Of a DNA stretch of 64,000 nt, positions 18,192 to 26,791 are shown in pieces. The number at the start of each line of letters is the position of its first letter. The first letter of the stretch is position 1. The translations under genes and the position numbers were made by a program. The notes under the pieces were generated by a model. That model worked only from the letters and a program-made list of their open reading frames with translations, did not search any database and was not told where the DNA came from. Location: NCBI RefSeq assembly GCF_030161395.1, contig NZ_BSST01000001.1, positions 3,844,001-3,908,000 on the forward strand, in the 5' to 3' direction. The DNA is from Thalassotalea insulae (GTDB taxonomy: Bacteria > Pseudomonadota > Gammaproteobacteria > Enterobacterales > Alteromonadaceae).

Positions 18192-20633
18192 TTAGCTAGA
18201 TTGTGTTTGAGCAAATTTTGCCGAGATCAGCTCACTATGATCAAAGTCATCAACATTAATCGCTACCAGTCGAAGTTGTTCGGTGGTTTTGAGTAACTGT
18301 GCTTCTTCCTCAGTCAGTACCTTGGCTGCCAGTCCTTTTTCTGCGACTTTATCTAATTGATAAAATGGAAGTTTTTCTCCAATCGCCTGACAAACCTTAT
18401 CAAATAAAGGTTCACATAAAAGGATGTTTGCTAAGGTAGTTTCTAGTTGGCCCAGCAAGTTTTTGCCATCATCGGTGAGATACTGACCTTTACCTAAACG
18501 TGTTCTTGCTTCATTCGGAGTTTGTAATAAACGGGCAACCTGGTGGTCAGTAACATCGGAAGGTCTTGTTAACCAAGTACCTAATGGGAAAATTACCGCC
18601 CGTAATATCAACGCAACTGCTTTATTAGGGAAATTACCTAATAATTCATCTATTGCTTGCTGTATTTGATATAAAGAGTCTTCAACCGCCCAGCTAACTA
18701 AAGGTAAATCGCTCTCTTGGCGGCCTTCATCGTTGTAGCGTTTTAATGTTGCACTGGCTAAATATAAATGACTAAGGATATCGCCTAAACGTGCAGAAAT
18801 ACGTTCTTTTCGTTTTAAATCGCCACCTAGGGTTAGCATTGCGATATCTGACAGCATTGCTAGGTTAGCACTAAAACGAGTAAGTAACTGGTAATAGCGC
18901 TTAGTCTGATCATTAAATGGTGCACCAACAAAACGAGCTCCCGTCCATGACATCCATTTACTGCGAACGATATTGCTGATGGTAAAGCCAATATGGCCAA
19001 ATAACGCATGATCAAAATCATTTAGCGCTTTGATAACATCTGGCGTGTTTGCCGCTTCAAGTTCTGCTAACACATACGGATGACAACGAATCGCGCCCTG
19101 ACCGTAAATGATCATGCTACGGGTTAAAATGTTTGCACCTTCTACCGTGATTGCAACGGGGGCTCCCTGATATCCACGGGCGAGATAATTATTCGGTCCC
19201 ATGCAGATGCCTTTACCACCATGAATATCCATGGCATCAGTGACGCATTGGCGCATTTTCTCTGTTAAATGGTATTTTGAAATTGCTGAAACAACAGAAG
19301 GTTTTTCACCCAGATCAATCGCCCCTGTTGACAAAGTAGTGACAGAGTCCATTAAATAAGCATTACCGCCAATACGTGCTAGTGCTTCTTCAATGCCTTC
19401 CATTTTACCAATAGGTAATTTGAACTGGCGACGAATACGACTGTATGCGCCCGTTGCCAATGCAATAGATTTGATACCACCGGCACTATTAGATGGTAGG
19501 GTGATTGCGCGTCCAACCGATAGGCATTCAACCAACATACGCCAGCCTTGCCCCGCCATTTTGGGGCCGCCAATAATATAATCTAATGGAACAAAGACTT
19601 CATTGCCTTGGGTTGGGCCATTTTGAAATGGTACGTTTAACGGGAAATGTCGGCGGCCGGTGATAACACCTTCGGTATCGGTTGGGATCAAGGCACAGGT
19701 GATGCCTAAATCAGGGATTTCACCTAACAGGCCATCAGGGTCAGTCAGTTTAAATGCCAGACCTAATACAGTCGCAATTGGTGCTAAGGTTATATAGCGT
19801 TTGTTCCAGGTTAGTTTCATCCCCAGTACTTCTTCACCATTAAAAGTGCCTTGACAAACGACACCAAAATCAGGAATAGCACCGGCATCTGAGCCCGCTT
19901 CTGGGCTAGTTAGGGCAAAGCAGGGGATTTCTTCACCTTTGGCTAACCGTGGCAGATAATGATCTTGTTGCTCTTTGGTACCATAATGTTGCAATAATTC
20001 GCCTGGGCCTAATGAATTAGGCACACCCACTGTACTGGCGAGCACTGTGCTGACGCCGGATAACTTTTGTAGGACGCGTGATTGGGCAAAGGCACTAAAT
20101 TCTAGACCGCCATATTGCTTCTTAATGATCATCGCAAAAAACTTGTTATCTTTTAGATATTGCCACACTTCTGGCGACATATCTGCTCGGTCATGCGTGG
20201 TATGCCAGTCATCCACCATACGACAAACCTCTTCGACTGGACCATCTAAAAAGGCTTTTTCTTCTGCACTTAGTCGTGGCTGCGGGTAATTGTGTAGTTT
20301 TTGCCAGTCAGGATCGCCGCGAAACAAGTCTGCTTCAAACCAGGTTGTACCTGCATCAAGCGCTTCTTTTTCAGTTTTAGACATTTCTGGCATGATTTTT
20401 TGAAATGCAGACAGCAAAGGTTGACTAATATATTTTTTACGAAACTCCAGCAGATTAACAGGCAATGCCAGTATGGCGAATATTAGCCAGCCGAAGAAAG
20501 ATACGGCATCAAAAAAAGTACCTAATATCATAAGTACCGTGAATGAAAGGGTAAATGTTGACAGCGAAGATCGCTGATACGTCATAAAGCCAATCAAGGC
20601 GATAGCACAAAGCCACCAAGTTAATAATTCCAC
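18192..20633 (-). CDS. fadE: Acyl-CoA dehydrogenase FadE (fatty-acid beta-oxidation)
   Basis: This 813-residue protein has almost exactly the length of E. coli FadE (814). It catalyses the first beta-oxidation step, acyl-CoA to trans-2-enoyl-CoA. An N-terminal hydrophobic region (residues 1-55) anchors it at the membrane. The acyl-CoA dehydrogenase core follows (FALTSPEAGSDAGAIPDFGV, MDIHGGKGICMGPNNYLARG, TVEGANILTRSMIIYGQGA), then a DUF1974-type C-terminal domain. The start is GTG at 20633 with AAGGAATATTT upstream. A FadR-like operator lies in the leader. It is divergent from oxyR. Confidence 0.95.
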   Translation of the reverse strand: MELLTWWLCAIALIGFMTYQRSSLSTFTLSFTVLMILGTFFDAVSFFGWLIFAILALPVNLLEFRKKYISQPLLSAFQKIMPEMSKTEKEALDAGTTWFEADLFRGDPDWQKLHNYPQPRLSAEEKAFLDGPVEEVCRMVDDWHTTHDRADMSPEVWQYLKDNKFFAMIIKKQYGGLEFSAFAQSRVLQKLSGVSTVLASTVGVPNSLGPGELLQHYGTKEQQDHYLPRLAKGEEIPCFALTSPEAGSDAGAIPDFGVVCQGTFNGEEVLGMKLTWNKRYITLAPIATVLGLAFKLTDPDGLLGEIPDLGITCALIPTDTEGVITGRRHFPLNVPFQNGPTQGNEVFVPLDYIIGGPKMAGQGWRMLVECLSVGRAITLPSNSAGGIKSIALATGAYSRIRRQFKLPIGKMEGIEEALARIGGNAYLMDSVTTLSTGAIDLGEKPSVVSAISKYHLTEKMRQCVTDAMDIHGGKGICMGPNNYLARGYQGAPVAITVEGANILTRSMIIYGQGAIRCHPYVLAELEAANTPDVIKALNDFDHALFGHIGFTISNIVRSKWMSWTGARFVGAPFNDQTKRYYQLLTRFSANLAMLSDIAMLTLGGDLKRKERISARLGDILSHLYLASATLKRYNDEGRQESDLPLVSWAVEDSLYQIQQAIDELLGNFPNKAVALILRAVIFPLGTWLTRPSDVTDHQVARLLQTPNEARTRLGKGQYLTDDGKNLLGQLETTLANILLCEPLFDKVCQAIGEKLPFYQLDKVAEKGLAAKVLTEEEAQLLKTTEQLRLVAINVDDFDHSELISAKFAQTQSS

Positions 20634-20647
20634 AAATATTCCTTATA

Positions 20648-20664
20648 CAGAGGTCTGACCACTT
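20648..20664. promoter_or_regulatory. Candidate FadR operator of fadE
   Basis: On the minus strand this reads AAGTGGTCAGACCTCTG, containing the FadR core TGGTCNGACC. A possible promoter upstream (TTGAAA, 17 bp, TAAGCT) would place the site at the transcription start, consistent with repression in the absence of long-chain acyl-CoA. Confidence 0.65.
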
Positions 20665-20801
20665 TGGTTTTAGCTTAAAGCGATTTAAACGAATTTTCAA
20701 TTATTAGTTTAACTATAACTGAAATTTTACAATACCTGCTATTTGCAATGGTAAAAAGCTAACTGATATTATCAGATAAGTTAATTAAATATCTTATATT
20801 A

Positions 20802-20816
20802 ATAGGTTGTTTCTAT
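20802..20816. promoter_or_regulatory. Possible OxyR half-site at the oxyR start codon
   Basis: ATAG-N7-CTAT is an exact OxyR dimer half-operator. It overlaps the first bases of the oxyR coding sequence. The neighbouring half-site positions match poorly, so it may be chance. Confidence 0.3.
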
Positions 20817-21714
20817 GGTTAAGTTGCGTGATTTAGAGTATTTAGATGCCATAGCCAAATACCGACATTTTGGTAAAGCGGCTCAGGCGTGTTTTGTTAG
20901 TCAACCGACATTAAGCGGGCAAATCATTAAGTTGGAGGAACAACTTGGTTTAACATTGGTAGAACGACAAACTCGCAAGGTGATGTTAACGCCAATGGGA
21001 GAGCAGTTGATAGAGCAAGCTCGTAGAGTATTGCAGGCAGCAGAAGATTTCCAAACCTCGGCCAAAGCGTTACTTGACCCGTTATCAGGAGATTTACACT
21101 TAGGCATGATCCCGACATTAGCGCCGTATTTATTGCCGCATATTATGACGGATTTAAACAATGAACTACCGAGTATTAATTTTTATCTTTATGAAGATAA
21201 AACTCAGCATTTACTGACACAACTTGCTGAAGGGAAATTGGATGCTTTGATTTTACCCTGGCTAGATAGCATGGATAAATTTGAGCGTTATGACCTATTT
21301 AACGAAGCGTTTGTTATGGCCTCACCGAAAGGGCACGCATTTGCCAAACGAGAGAGTATAACGCTAAAGGATTTAGCTGATCATAATATTTTGACCTTAG
21401 AAGATGGTCATTGCTTGCGCGATCAGGCAATGGGCTATTGCTTTAGTGCCGGTGCCAATGAAGATCAAAGTTTTCGGGCAACCAGTTTAGAAACCTTACG
21501 TTATATGGTGGCAAGTAATATGGGGGTAACTTTATTGCCTGAGCTTGCAACATTAAACCGCACTGGGCATGAAGATGTTTATTACACTCGTTTTCAGCAA
21601 CCTGAGCCGAATCGTCAAATTTCGTTATTGATCCGGCCGGGTTACTCTCGGATGGCCTGTATTCGTAAAGTTGTTACTTGTGTAAAAAATTCAATGGCGT
21701 CGTTTAAAATTTGA
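20815..21714 (+). CDS. oxyR: LysR-family peroxide sensor OxyR
   Basis: This 299-residue regulator has an N-terminal LysR winged helix (residues 1-60; FGKAAQACFVSQPTLSGQI) and the redox-sensing region of OxyR. The peroxide-reactive Cys200 and its partner Cys209 sit in EDGHCLRDQAMGYCFSAG, equivalent to E. coli Cys199/Cys208. The following ATSLETLRYMVASNMGVTLL also matches OxyR closely. It converges on ahpF and shares its terminator region, an arrangement that fits direct control of ahpC/ahpF. Confidence 0.96.
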   Translation: MVKLRDLEYLDAIAKYRHFGKAAQACFVSQPTLSGQIIKLEEQLGLTLVERQTRKVMLTPMGEQLIEQARRVLQAAEDFQTSAKALLDPLSGDLHLGMIPTLAPYLLPHIMTDLNNELPSINFYLYEDKTQHLLTQLAEGKLDALILPWLDSMDKFERYDLFNEAFVMASPKGHAFAKRESITLKDLADHNILTLEDGHCLRDQAMGYCFSAGANEDQSFRATSLETLRYMVASNMGVTLLPELATLNRTGHEDVYYTRFQQPEPNRQISLLIRPGYSRMACIRKVVTCVKNSMASFKI

Positions 21715-21752
21715 AAAATGCCAGATCTCTGAGATAGGTGAACTGGCATTTT
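21715..21752. terminator. Bidirectional terminator between oxyR and ahpF
   Basis: The inverted repeat AAAATGCCAG / CTGGCATTTT (10 bp, 18-nt loop containing a further ATCTC/GAGAT fold) starts right after the oxyR stop and ends 23 bp before the ahpF end. Confidence 0.7.
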
Positions 21753-21775
21753 AATCACAGCAAGAAGATTACACT

Positions 21776-23374
21776 TTATGCTGCTTGTTCGGTGTTAGCC
21801 ATAGGTTGTGCAGTGCGAATTAAGTGATCAAATGCTCCTAGTGCTGATGTTGCGCCGCTACCCATAGCAATTATTATTTGCTTATAAGGTGAATCGGTAA
21901 CATCGCCGGCGGCAAAGACCCCTGACATACTAGTTTGACCGTTACTTTGGGTGATAATTTCCCCGTGAGATGTTAGTTCGAGATCTCCGTGTAAAAACTG
22001 TGAATTGGGCACTAAACCAATTTGCACAAATACCCCGGCAAGAGTTAATTGGTGTTCGGTATTCGTTTTACGGCAGGTATACTTGATAGCCGTTACTCGT
22101 TTGCCATTGCCTAATATTTCAGTGGTTTGTGCATTGGTGATGATTTCAATATTGGCCATCGTTTTTGCTTTTTCTTGTAACACAGCATCAGCACGCAATG
22201 AAGAGTCAAACTCTAAGACAGTCACATGCTCAACGATACCGGCTAAATCAATGGCCGCTTCTATGCCAGAGTTACCACCACCAATGACGGCAACAGATTT
22301 ACCTTTAAATAACGGGCCATCACAGTGCGGGCAATAGGCAACACCTTTACCACGGTATTCCTGTTCACCAGGAACATTGATTTCCCGCCAGCGGGCACCG
22401 GTGGCTAGCAATACTGAGCGGCTTTGCAAGCTGGCACCACTTTCCAACTCGATAGTAATCAAATCACCGGCACTTTGTGCTTCGATAATTTTTTTCACTC
22501 GCTGGCCGTTCATCACATCAACATCATAGTCTTTAACATGTTCTTCTAAACTGGCAACCAGCTTAGGCCCTTCGGTGGCCTTAACTGAAATAAAGTTTTC
22601 GATCGCCATGGTATCCTGTACCTGACCGCCAAAACGATCAGCAACTAGCCCTGTTTTAATACCTTTACGGGCACCATAAATAGCGGCTGATGCACCAGCC
22701 GGGCCACCGCCGACTACCAGAAAGTCAAATGCCTCCTTGGCATTAATTTTATCTGCCTGTCGGGCTTCGGCATTGGTATCCAGTTTATTTAATATTTCGG
22801 TTAGGCTAATACGGCCCTGAGCAAATAATTCACCATTTAGATACACCGACGGCACGGCAAGAATATCGCGACTATGCACTTCTTCACTAAACAAGGCGCC
22901 ATCGATCATCACATTGGTGATATTGGGGTTGAGTGCCGCCATCATGTTCAGCGCCTGAATAACATCCGGGCAGTTTTGACAGCTTAATGAGACATAGCTT
23001 TCAAAACGAAAATTGCCAGGCAATTCACGAATTTGCTTAATCACTTCTGTTTCAAGTTTTTGCGGATGACCGCCACTATGTAATAACGCGAGCACGAGTG
23101 AGGTAAATTCGTGGCCCATAGGAATACCGGCAAAGCGTATTTTACTGTTAGTGTTGACTGAGCGCACCAGCATTGAAGGTGTGCGTTCTTGTGAATCATT
23201 GCCTTCTGGATTTTCATTAATCGTGATCAAAGGCGATAATGCAGCAATATCTTGCGCCAGGTTTTTAAGTTCGATTGATTTAGGGCTGCTGTCTAAAAAA
23301 AGTGAAAGCTCAACGGCAGATTGTAGTTGTTGTAAGTAGCTTGATAACTGTTGTTTTAATGTTGTATCTAACAT
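21776..23374 (-). CDS. ahpF: Alkyl hydroperoxide reductase subunit F (AhpC reductase)
   Basis: This 532-residue NAD(P)H-dependent flavoprotein disulfide reductase reduces AhpC. Tandem thioredoxin-like folds form the N-terminal domain with redox motif CQNC (near 130). The FAD fold begins VVGGGPAGASAAIYGARKGI near 216. The second redox pair is in AYCPHCDGP (near 345), the NADH fold in AVIGGGNSGIEAAIDLAG, and the C-terminal FAD motif is GVFAAGDVTD. The architecture is that of E. coli AhpF (521 residues). It follows ahpC after a 105-bp gap that contains a hairpin. Confidence 0.96.
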   Translation of the reverse strand: MLDTTLKQQLSSYLQQLQSAVELSLFLDSSPKSIELKNLAQDIAALSPLITINENPEGNDSQERTPSMLVRSVNTNSKIRFAGIPMGHEFTSLVLALLHSGGHPQKLETEVIKQIRELPGNFRFESYVSLSCQNCPDVIQALNMMAALNPNITNVMIDGALFSEEVHSRDILAVPSVYLNGELFAQGRISLTEILNKLDTNAEARQADKINAKEAFDFLVVGGGPAGASAAIYGARKGIKTGLVADRFGGQVQDTMAIENFISVKATEGPKLVASLEEHVKDYDVDVMNGQRVKKIIEAQSAGDLITIELESGASLQSRSVLLATGARWREINVPGEQEYRGKGVAYCPHCDGPLFKGKSVAVIGGGNSGIEAAIDLAGIVEHVTVLEFDSSLRADAVLQEKAKTMANIEIITNAQTTEILGNGKRVTAIKYTCRKTNTEHQLTLAGVFVQIGLVPNSQFLHGDLELTSHGEIITQSNGQTSMSGVFAAGDVTDSPYKQIIIAMGSGATSALGAFDHLIRTAQPMANTEQAA

Positions 23375-23418
23375 AGTGAACTTCCTTAAATAATTAGGAC
23401 TAACTTGATTGAAACAGG

Positions 23419-23462
23419 AAAAAGTGCCGACTTCACACGCTGTATATTAGAGCGTGAAGTCG
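23419..23462 (-). terminator. Hairpin between ahpC and ahpF (partial terminator)
   Basis: Arms 23428-23436 (CGACTTCAC) and 23454-23462 (GTGAAGTCG) form a 9-bp stem extended by three pairs after a small bulge. On the minus strand it is followed by GCACTTTTT. It could attenuate read-through so that AhpC is made in excess of AhpF. Confidence 0.6.
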
Positions 23463-23479
23463 ATGATTAATGGCAAATG

Positions 23480-24049
23480 TTAGATTTTGCCAACCAAGTC
23501 CAGTGAAGGTGCTAATGTTGCTTCGCCTGGCTGCCATGCCGCTGGACATACTTCACCGTCGTGTGAGGCAACATATTGCGCGGCCTGAATTTTTCGTACT
23601 AACTCGCTGGCAGAGCGGCCAATGCCTAAGTCGTGAATTTCAGCTACCTTGATTTCACCTTCAGGGTTAACAACAAAAGTGCCGCGAAGCGCTAACCCGT
23701 CTTGCTCAATCATCACGCCAAAGTTACGGGTGATAGTGCCGGTTGGGTCGCCGATCATTGGGTAATTGATCTTGTTAATGGTATCTGAGCTGTCATGCCA
23801 TGCTTTGTGGGTAAAGTGGGTATCGGTTGATACCGAGTACACTTCCACACCCATTTCTTGTAATTTCGCGTAGTGATCTGCCAGGTCGCCTAATTCAGTC
23901 GGACAAACAAAAGTAAAGTCAGCAGGGTAGAAGAAAAATACCGACCACTTGCCAGCGGTGTCTGCTTCTGTTACTTCGATAAAATCGCCGTTATGAAATG
24001 CGGTTGTTTTAAAAGGTAAAATTTTCGTATTGATAATAGATTGATTCAT
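23480..24049 (-). CDS. ahpC: Alkyl hydroperoxide reductase subunit C (2-Cys peroxiredoxin)
   Basis: This 189-residue typical 2-Cys peroxiredoxin scavenges H2O2 and organic hydroperoxides and is recycled by AhpF. The peroxidatic Cys49 lies in FYPADFTFVCPTE and the resolving Cys168 in GEVCPAAWQPG. The GGLG-like segment and YF-containing tail typical of overoxidation-sensitive forms appear in the modified bacterial form. The ribosome-binding sequence TGGAGAA precedes the ATG at 24049. Its promoter directly abuts a full OxyR operator. Confidence 0.97.
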   Translation of the reverse strand: MNQSIINTKILPFKTTAFHNGDFIEVTEADTAGKWSVFFFYPADFTFVCPTELGDLADHYAKLQEMGVEVYSVSTDTHFTHKAWHDSSDTINKINYPMIGDPTGTITRNFGVMIEQDGLALRGTFVVNPEGEIKVAEIHDLGIGRSASELVRKIQAAQYVASHDGEVCPAAWQPGEATLAPSLDLVGKI

Positions 24050-24113
24050 GTCATTCTCCAGTTGGTTTTTATATTCTTGATAACTTTTGTTATCTACTGT
24101 TTAACTGGTAACT

Positions 24114-24142
24114 ATGATATGAATAATTTTGTCATTGATTAA
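24114..24142 (-). promoter_or_regulatory. Predicted OxyR-dependent promoter of ahpC
   Basis: On the minus strand, a weak -35 (TTAATC, 24142-24137) is followed by exactly 17 bp and a TATCAT -10 (24119-24114). A poor -35 immediately beside an OxyR site is the expected layout of an activator-dependent promoter. The leader would be about 58 nt. Confidence 0.65.
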
Positions 24143-24179
24143 ATCGTTTATAATTATTAGTTCGATAGATTTTAGCTAT
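24143..24179. promoter_or_regulatory. OxyR operator upstream of ahpC
   Basis: Four tetranucleotides at 7-bp spacing (ATCG-N7-TTAT-N7-ATAG-N7-CTAT) match the OxyR consensus ATAG-N7-CTAT-N7-ATAG-N7-CTAT. The half at 24165-24179 is exact, including the internal T and A of ATAGnTnnnAnCTAT. The other half misses one base per tetranucleotide. It abuts the ahpC -35 element. Confidence 0.8.
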
Positions 24180-24263
24180 TAAATTTAAGAGATGTTATTT
24201 GTGCAGTACTAAACAGCGGTGTTGCACTTGATAATTATCATTACAGTCAAATGAAGTGGTTTG

Positions 24264-24292
24264 TTTACAATGTATTAACATTTTGTGATAAT
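24264..24292 (+). promoter_or_regulatory. Predicted promoter of the ankyrin-like gene
   Basis: A TTTACA -35 (24264-24269) is followed by a 17-bp spacer and a GATAAT -10 (24287-24292). A 12-bp palindrome (TGATAATTATCA, 24229-24240) lies 23 bp upstream of the -35 and could be an operator. The rest of the 325-bp gap to ahpC holds the OxyR site and ahpC promoter. The leader to the GTG would be about 75 nt. Confidence 0.55.
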
Positions 24293-24374
24293 GTTTTGTT
24301 TAAATATCGTATATGGCTAAGTAGTTACTTCTAGGGGATTTCTTAGCTAGTAAATCAATGGATGATTTTTAACA

Positions 24375-26399
24375 GTGAAAAAAATACTCCCTATTACAAT
24401 TTTATTGATACTTCTTTTTTCGGTTGCTTTTTATAGTAATAACTCTAATCAGAATAATAATCAAATAGTTAAAACTCAAGACGTTCAAGTTGCTCCCCAA
24501 TTAAGAGCTACCGATATTAGCCAGGAGTTGGAAAAAAGTCATTACATTCGTAATACTCTTCCAAGTTTTTGTGAGCACTATGTAACCCCGGTTGAAGACG
24601 TTTCTTTATGGGCAAATGAAAAAAAAGTGTTGATAAAAGAAATGTATCTGCAATTTGAAAAGAACAATATTGAAAGAATGGTGATCGATCATATCTCTGA
24701 GCTTTCAGGTATTGGATTTTTTAGAGGGAGAGTTCTTAATAGAAACAGGAAAAGCTCAAACGGTTTACCTGACGTGGCTGCGAAAGATGCAGGCATGATG
24801 TCAGAGAGTGAAAATAAATTATTTCAATCGCTTGTTGAGTCAGAACAATGGGATGAATTATTAGCGGCTTATCAGCAAAACAAATTATCGCCCACAGATT
24901 ATTCCTTTACTTTTCGAGGTGTGTTGTCACCGATTAGTTTTATTTTAAAGAAAAATGCTGAACTTCAGGGGCAAGATATTGTTCTACGTTTAATATCAAG
25001 TGGGGTTAAACCAACCTTTGTCGATTTAATGACCGCTACAGAATTAGCATTACCAGTAAACTTTGTCGCTCTGTTATACAATGCTAGCGGCCTGGACGTG
25101 ACACGTACTTATTTTGATTTAGGGTTTTATAGTTCACTTAGTGTCGTAGCAACTAAAGCATTAGCACCTGAATTACTGGAATACTGGTTGTCTTTAGATA
25201 GCCCCGCCACACCAGATTTATTTAGTAAAAGTGCACTGGATTTATTACCTGTTCCTGAAAATGAACAAGAAAAAGCAAAATATACTGAAATGTTTATTAT
25301 TTTGATGAATCATAATATTAGGCCTAATAATTTAGGAACGGTAGGAAAATTACGTAGTTGGCTGCCAGAGCCGTTAATTGCCAATTATCAGACTATATTT
25401 ACGCAATTGAATGAGAAAAGTATTTCTGATGTACAAAAGGAATTTGTTCATTCAAAAATAATTGAATTATATCAAATTGTACTGAGTGGCCGTTTAAAAG
25501 ATGAAGGTACCGACAGCATAGAAAATAAGTGTTTTCTTAAAGCAGGTCGCAAATTGATAAAAACAATATTTAAGAAAAAGCATCGTACCGCTATTAGTAA
25601 ATCAGCTATAAGAGTGTCTCCAGATAAGAAAGCAAGGGAGTTAGTTGCTAGTTTTGATAGAGATAGTTTGACAACTAATGAAATTATTGAACAGTTAAGT
25701 GAAAGGGATGATTTAGTAGCTAAGCTTGCTATGCAGCAATTAATGCTTGCTGAAATGCAGAAGAAAATCGAGATGGTAGAAGATGAATCGAAACAAGAGT
25801 TATCCCAACAGCAAAATGAAACTATAAATGAAGCAATAGCTTCGGCCGGAAATAATAATTGGGAAGTCACGCAAGAAATTATTGATAACATGGAAGATAC
25901 CAAGGAAAGTGAAAAATTGGATCTTCAATTAATGTTGGCAATATCTTCCAATCAAGACTGGTCAATTATTCGTTCGTTATTAGAAGCTGGTGCGGTATTG
26001 CCTGAAGGTTACGTTTTTATGCTCGCTCGGCTTAATAACCCTGAATTAGCTGAACGACTTATTCCTTATGGTTTAGATATCCATCTTGTCGATAGCAATG
26101 GTTACAATGCCATCTATCACAGTACGATTAATAATGCGCAAGAGATGCTGATTTTTCTACTTGATAATCATGTTGATATTAATGTTATTCCTCGGGGCAT
26201 GGATGCCTTAGATCACGCGTTATCTATGTTAAGGTATCGGCAGAAATTTATCGGTGTTATTGAGGTTTTAGTTAAAAGGGGAATGAAAATAGTGAAAAGT
26301 CATCGTGAACGAGTTGAGGAATATAAAAATTCATCTCCTGATACATATCAGTTGATAGCAACTAGGGTACCACAGTTGATTAATTCAGTAAGCGAGTAG
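24375..26399 (+). CDS. Exported ankyrin-repeat-like protein of unknown function
   Basis: This 674-residue protein starts with GTG at 24375. No Shine-Dalgarno sequence is clear, but this start gives a convincing signal peptide or anchor (MKKILPITILLILLFSVAFY). A charged, coiled-coil-prone segment spans about 440-510. The C-terminal 150 residues show ankyrin-like helix pairs (LLEAGAVLPEGYVFMLARLN, ERLIPYGLDIHLVDSNGYNA, FLLDNHVDINVIPRGMDALD). Similar helical units may cover the middle (residues 150-340). The base composition is more AT-rich than its neighbours. It lies divergent from ahpC. In Pseudomonas the periplasmic ankyrin protein AnkB supports catalase KatB, so an accessory role in peroxide defence is possible but unproven. 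Confidence 0.75.
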   Translation: MKKILPITILLILLFSVAFYSNNSNQNNNQIVKTQDVQVAPQLRATDISQELEKSHYIRNTLPSFCEHYVTPVEDVSLWANEKKVLIKEMYLQFEKNNIERMVIDHISELSGIGFFRGRVLNRNRKSSNGLPDVAAKDAGMMSESENKLFQSLVESEQWDELLAAYQQNKLSPTDYSFTFRGVLSPISFILKKNAELQGQDIVLRLISSGVKPTFVDLMTATELALPVNFVALLYNASGLDVTRTYFDLGFYSSLSVVATKALAPELLEYWLSLDSPATPDLFSKSALDLLPVPENEQEKAKYTEMFIILMNHNIRPNNLGTVGKLRSWLPEPLIANYQTIFTQLNEKSISDVQKEFVHSKIIELYQIVLSGRLKDEGTDSIENKCFLKAGRKLIKTIFKKKHRTAISKSAIRVSPDKKARELVASFDRDSLTTNEIIEQLSERDDLVAKLAMQQLMLAEMQKKIEMVEDESKQELSQQQNETINEAIASAGNNNWEVTQEIIDNMEDTKESEKLDLQLMLAISSNQDWSIIRSLLEAGAVLPEGYVFMLARLNNPELAERLIPYGLDIHLVDSNGYNAIYHSTINNAQEMLIFLLDNHVDINVIPRGMDALDHALSMLRYRQKFIGVIEVLVKRGMKIVKSHRERVEEYKNSSPDTYQLIATRVPQLINSVSE

Positions 26400-26430
26400 G
26401 CTTGGCTGTATTTTAGTGCAAGGAAACAAA

Positions 26431-26757
26431 ATGGAAGAGCAAGTAAAAGCGTTTAGAAATAAGAGTAAGAAATACGCAATTTTTGTCTCTATTATAGCAT
26501 TAAGCCCGATCTTAATTGGTTTTGGTGGTATGTTGAGAATAAGCCCATTTTATGAACTTTTGGTTTTTATCACTAAAGAAAACCTTTTTCCATATGTGCT
26601 AGCGGGTTATTTTATTATTAGCTGGATGCTAGCACGTTATTTTAAGCCAAGTATTAAATGTGAAAGTTGTAACGAAGAGTTAGCGTATACTTATACTCAA
26701 AGCAAAAAAACGGTTATCGCTTGCCCTTATTGCGCAGCTTCGTTTAAATCACATTAA
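26431..26757 (+). CDS. Small membrane protein with C-terminal zinc ribbon
   Basis: This 108-residue protein starts at the ATG at 26431, preceded by AAGGA six bases upstream; an in-frame GTG at 26416 is less likely. Two transmembrane helices (about 20-40 and 48-70) are followed by a cytoplasmic-type zinc ribbon with CESC and CPYC pairs 22 residues apart. It begins 31 bp after the ankyrin-like gene and is probably co-transcribed. I do not recognise a family beyond membrane-anchored zinc-ribbon proteins. Confidence 0.75.
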   Translation: MEEQVKAFRNKSKKYAIFVSIIALSPILIGFGGMLRISPFYELLVFITKENLFPYVLAGYFIISWMLARYFKPSIKCESCNEELAYTYTQSKKTVIACPYCAASFKSH

Positions 26758-26791
26758 TTGACTGGATGTTATTTGGCACCATAGGAAAAAT

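Noticed and set aside
22005..22337. A 110-codon plus-strand frame inside ahpF
   Set aside because: It is antisense to a well-conserved enzyme and shows no protein features.
25472..25903. A 143-codon minus-strand frame with many Ser and Cys
   Set aside because: It lies wholly inside the ankyrin-like gene and its composition is that of an antisense shadow.
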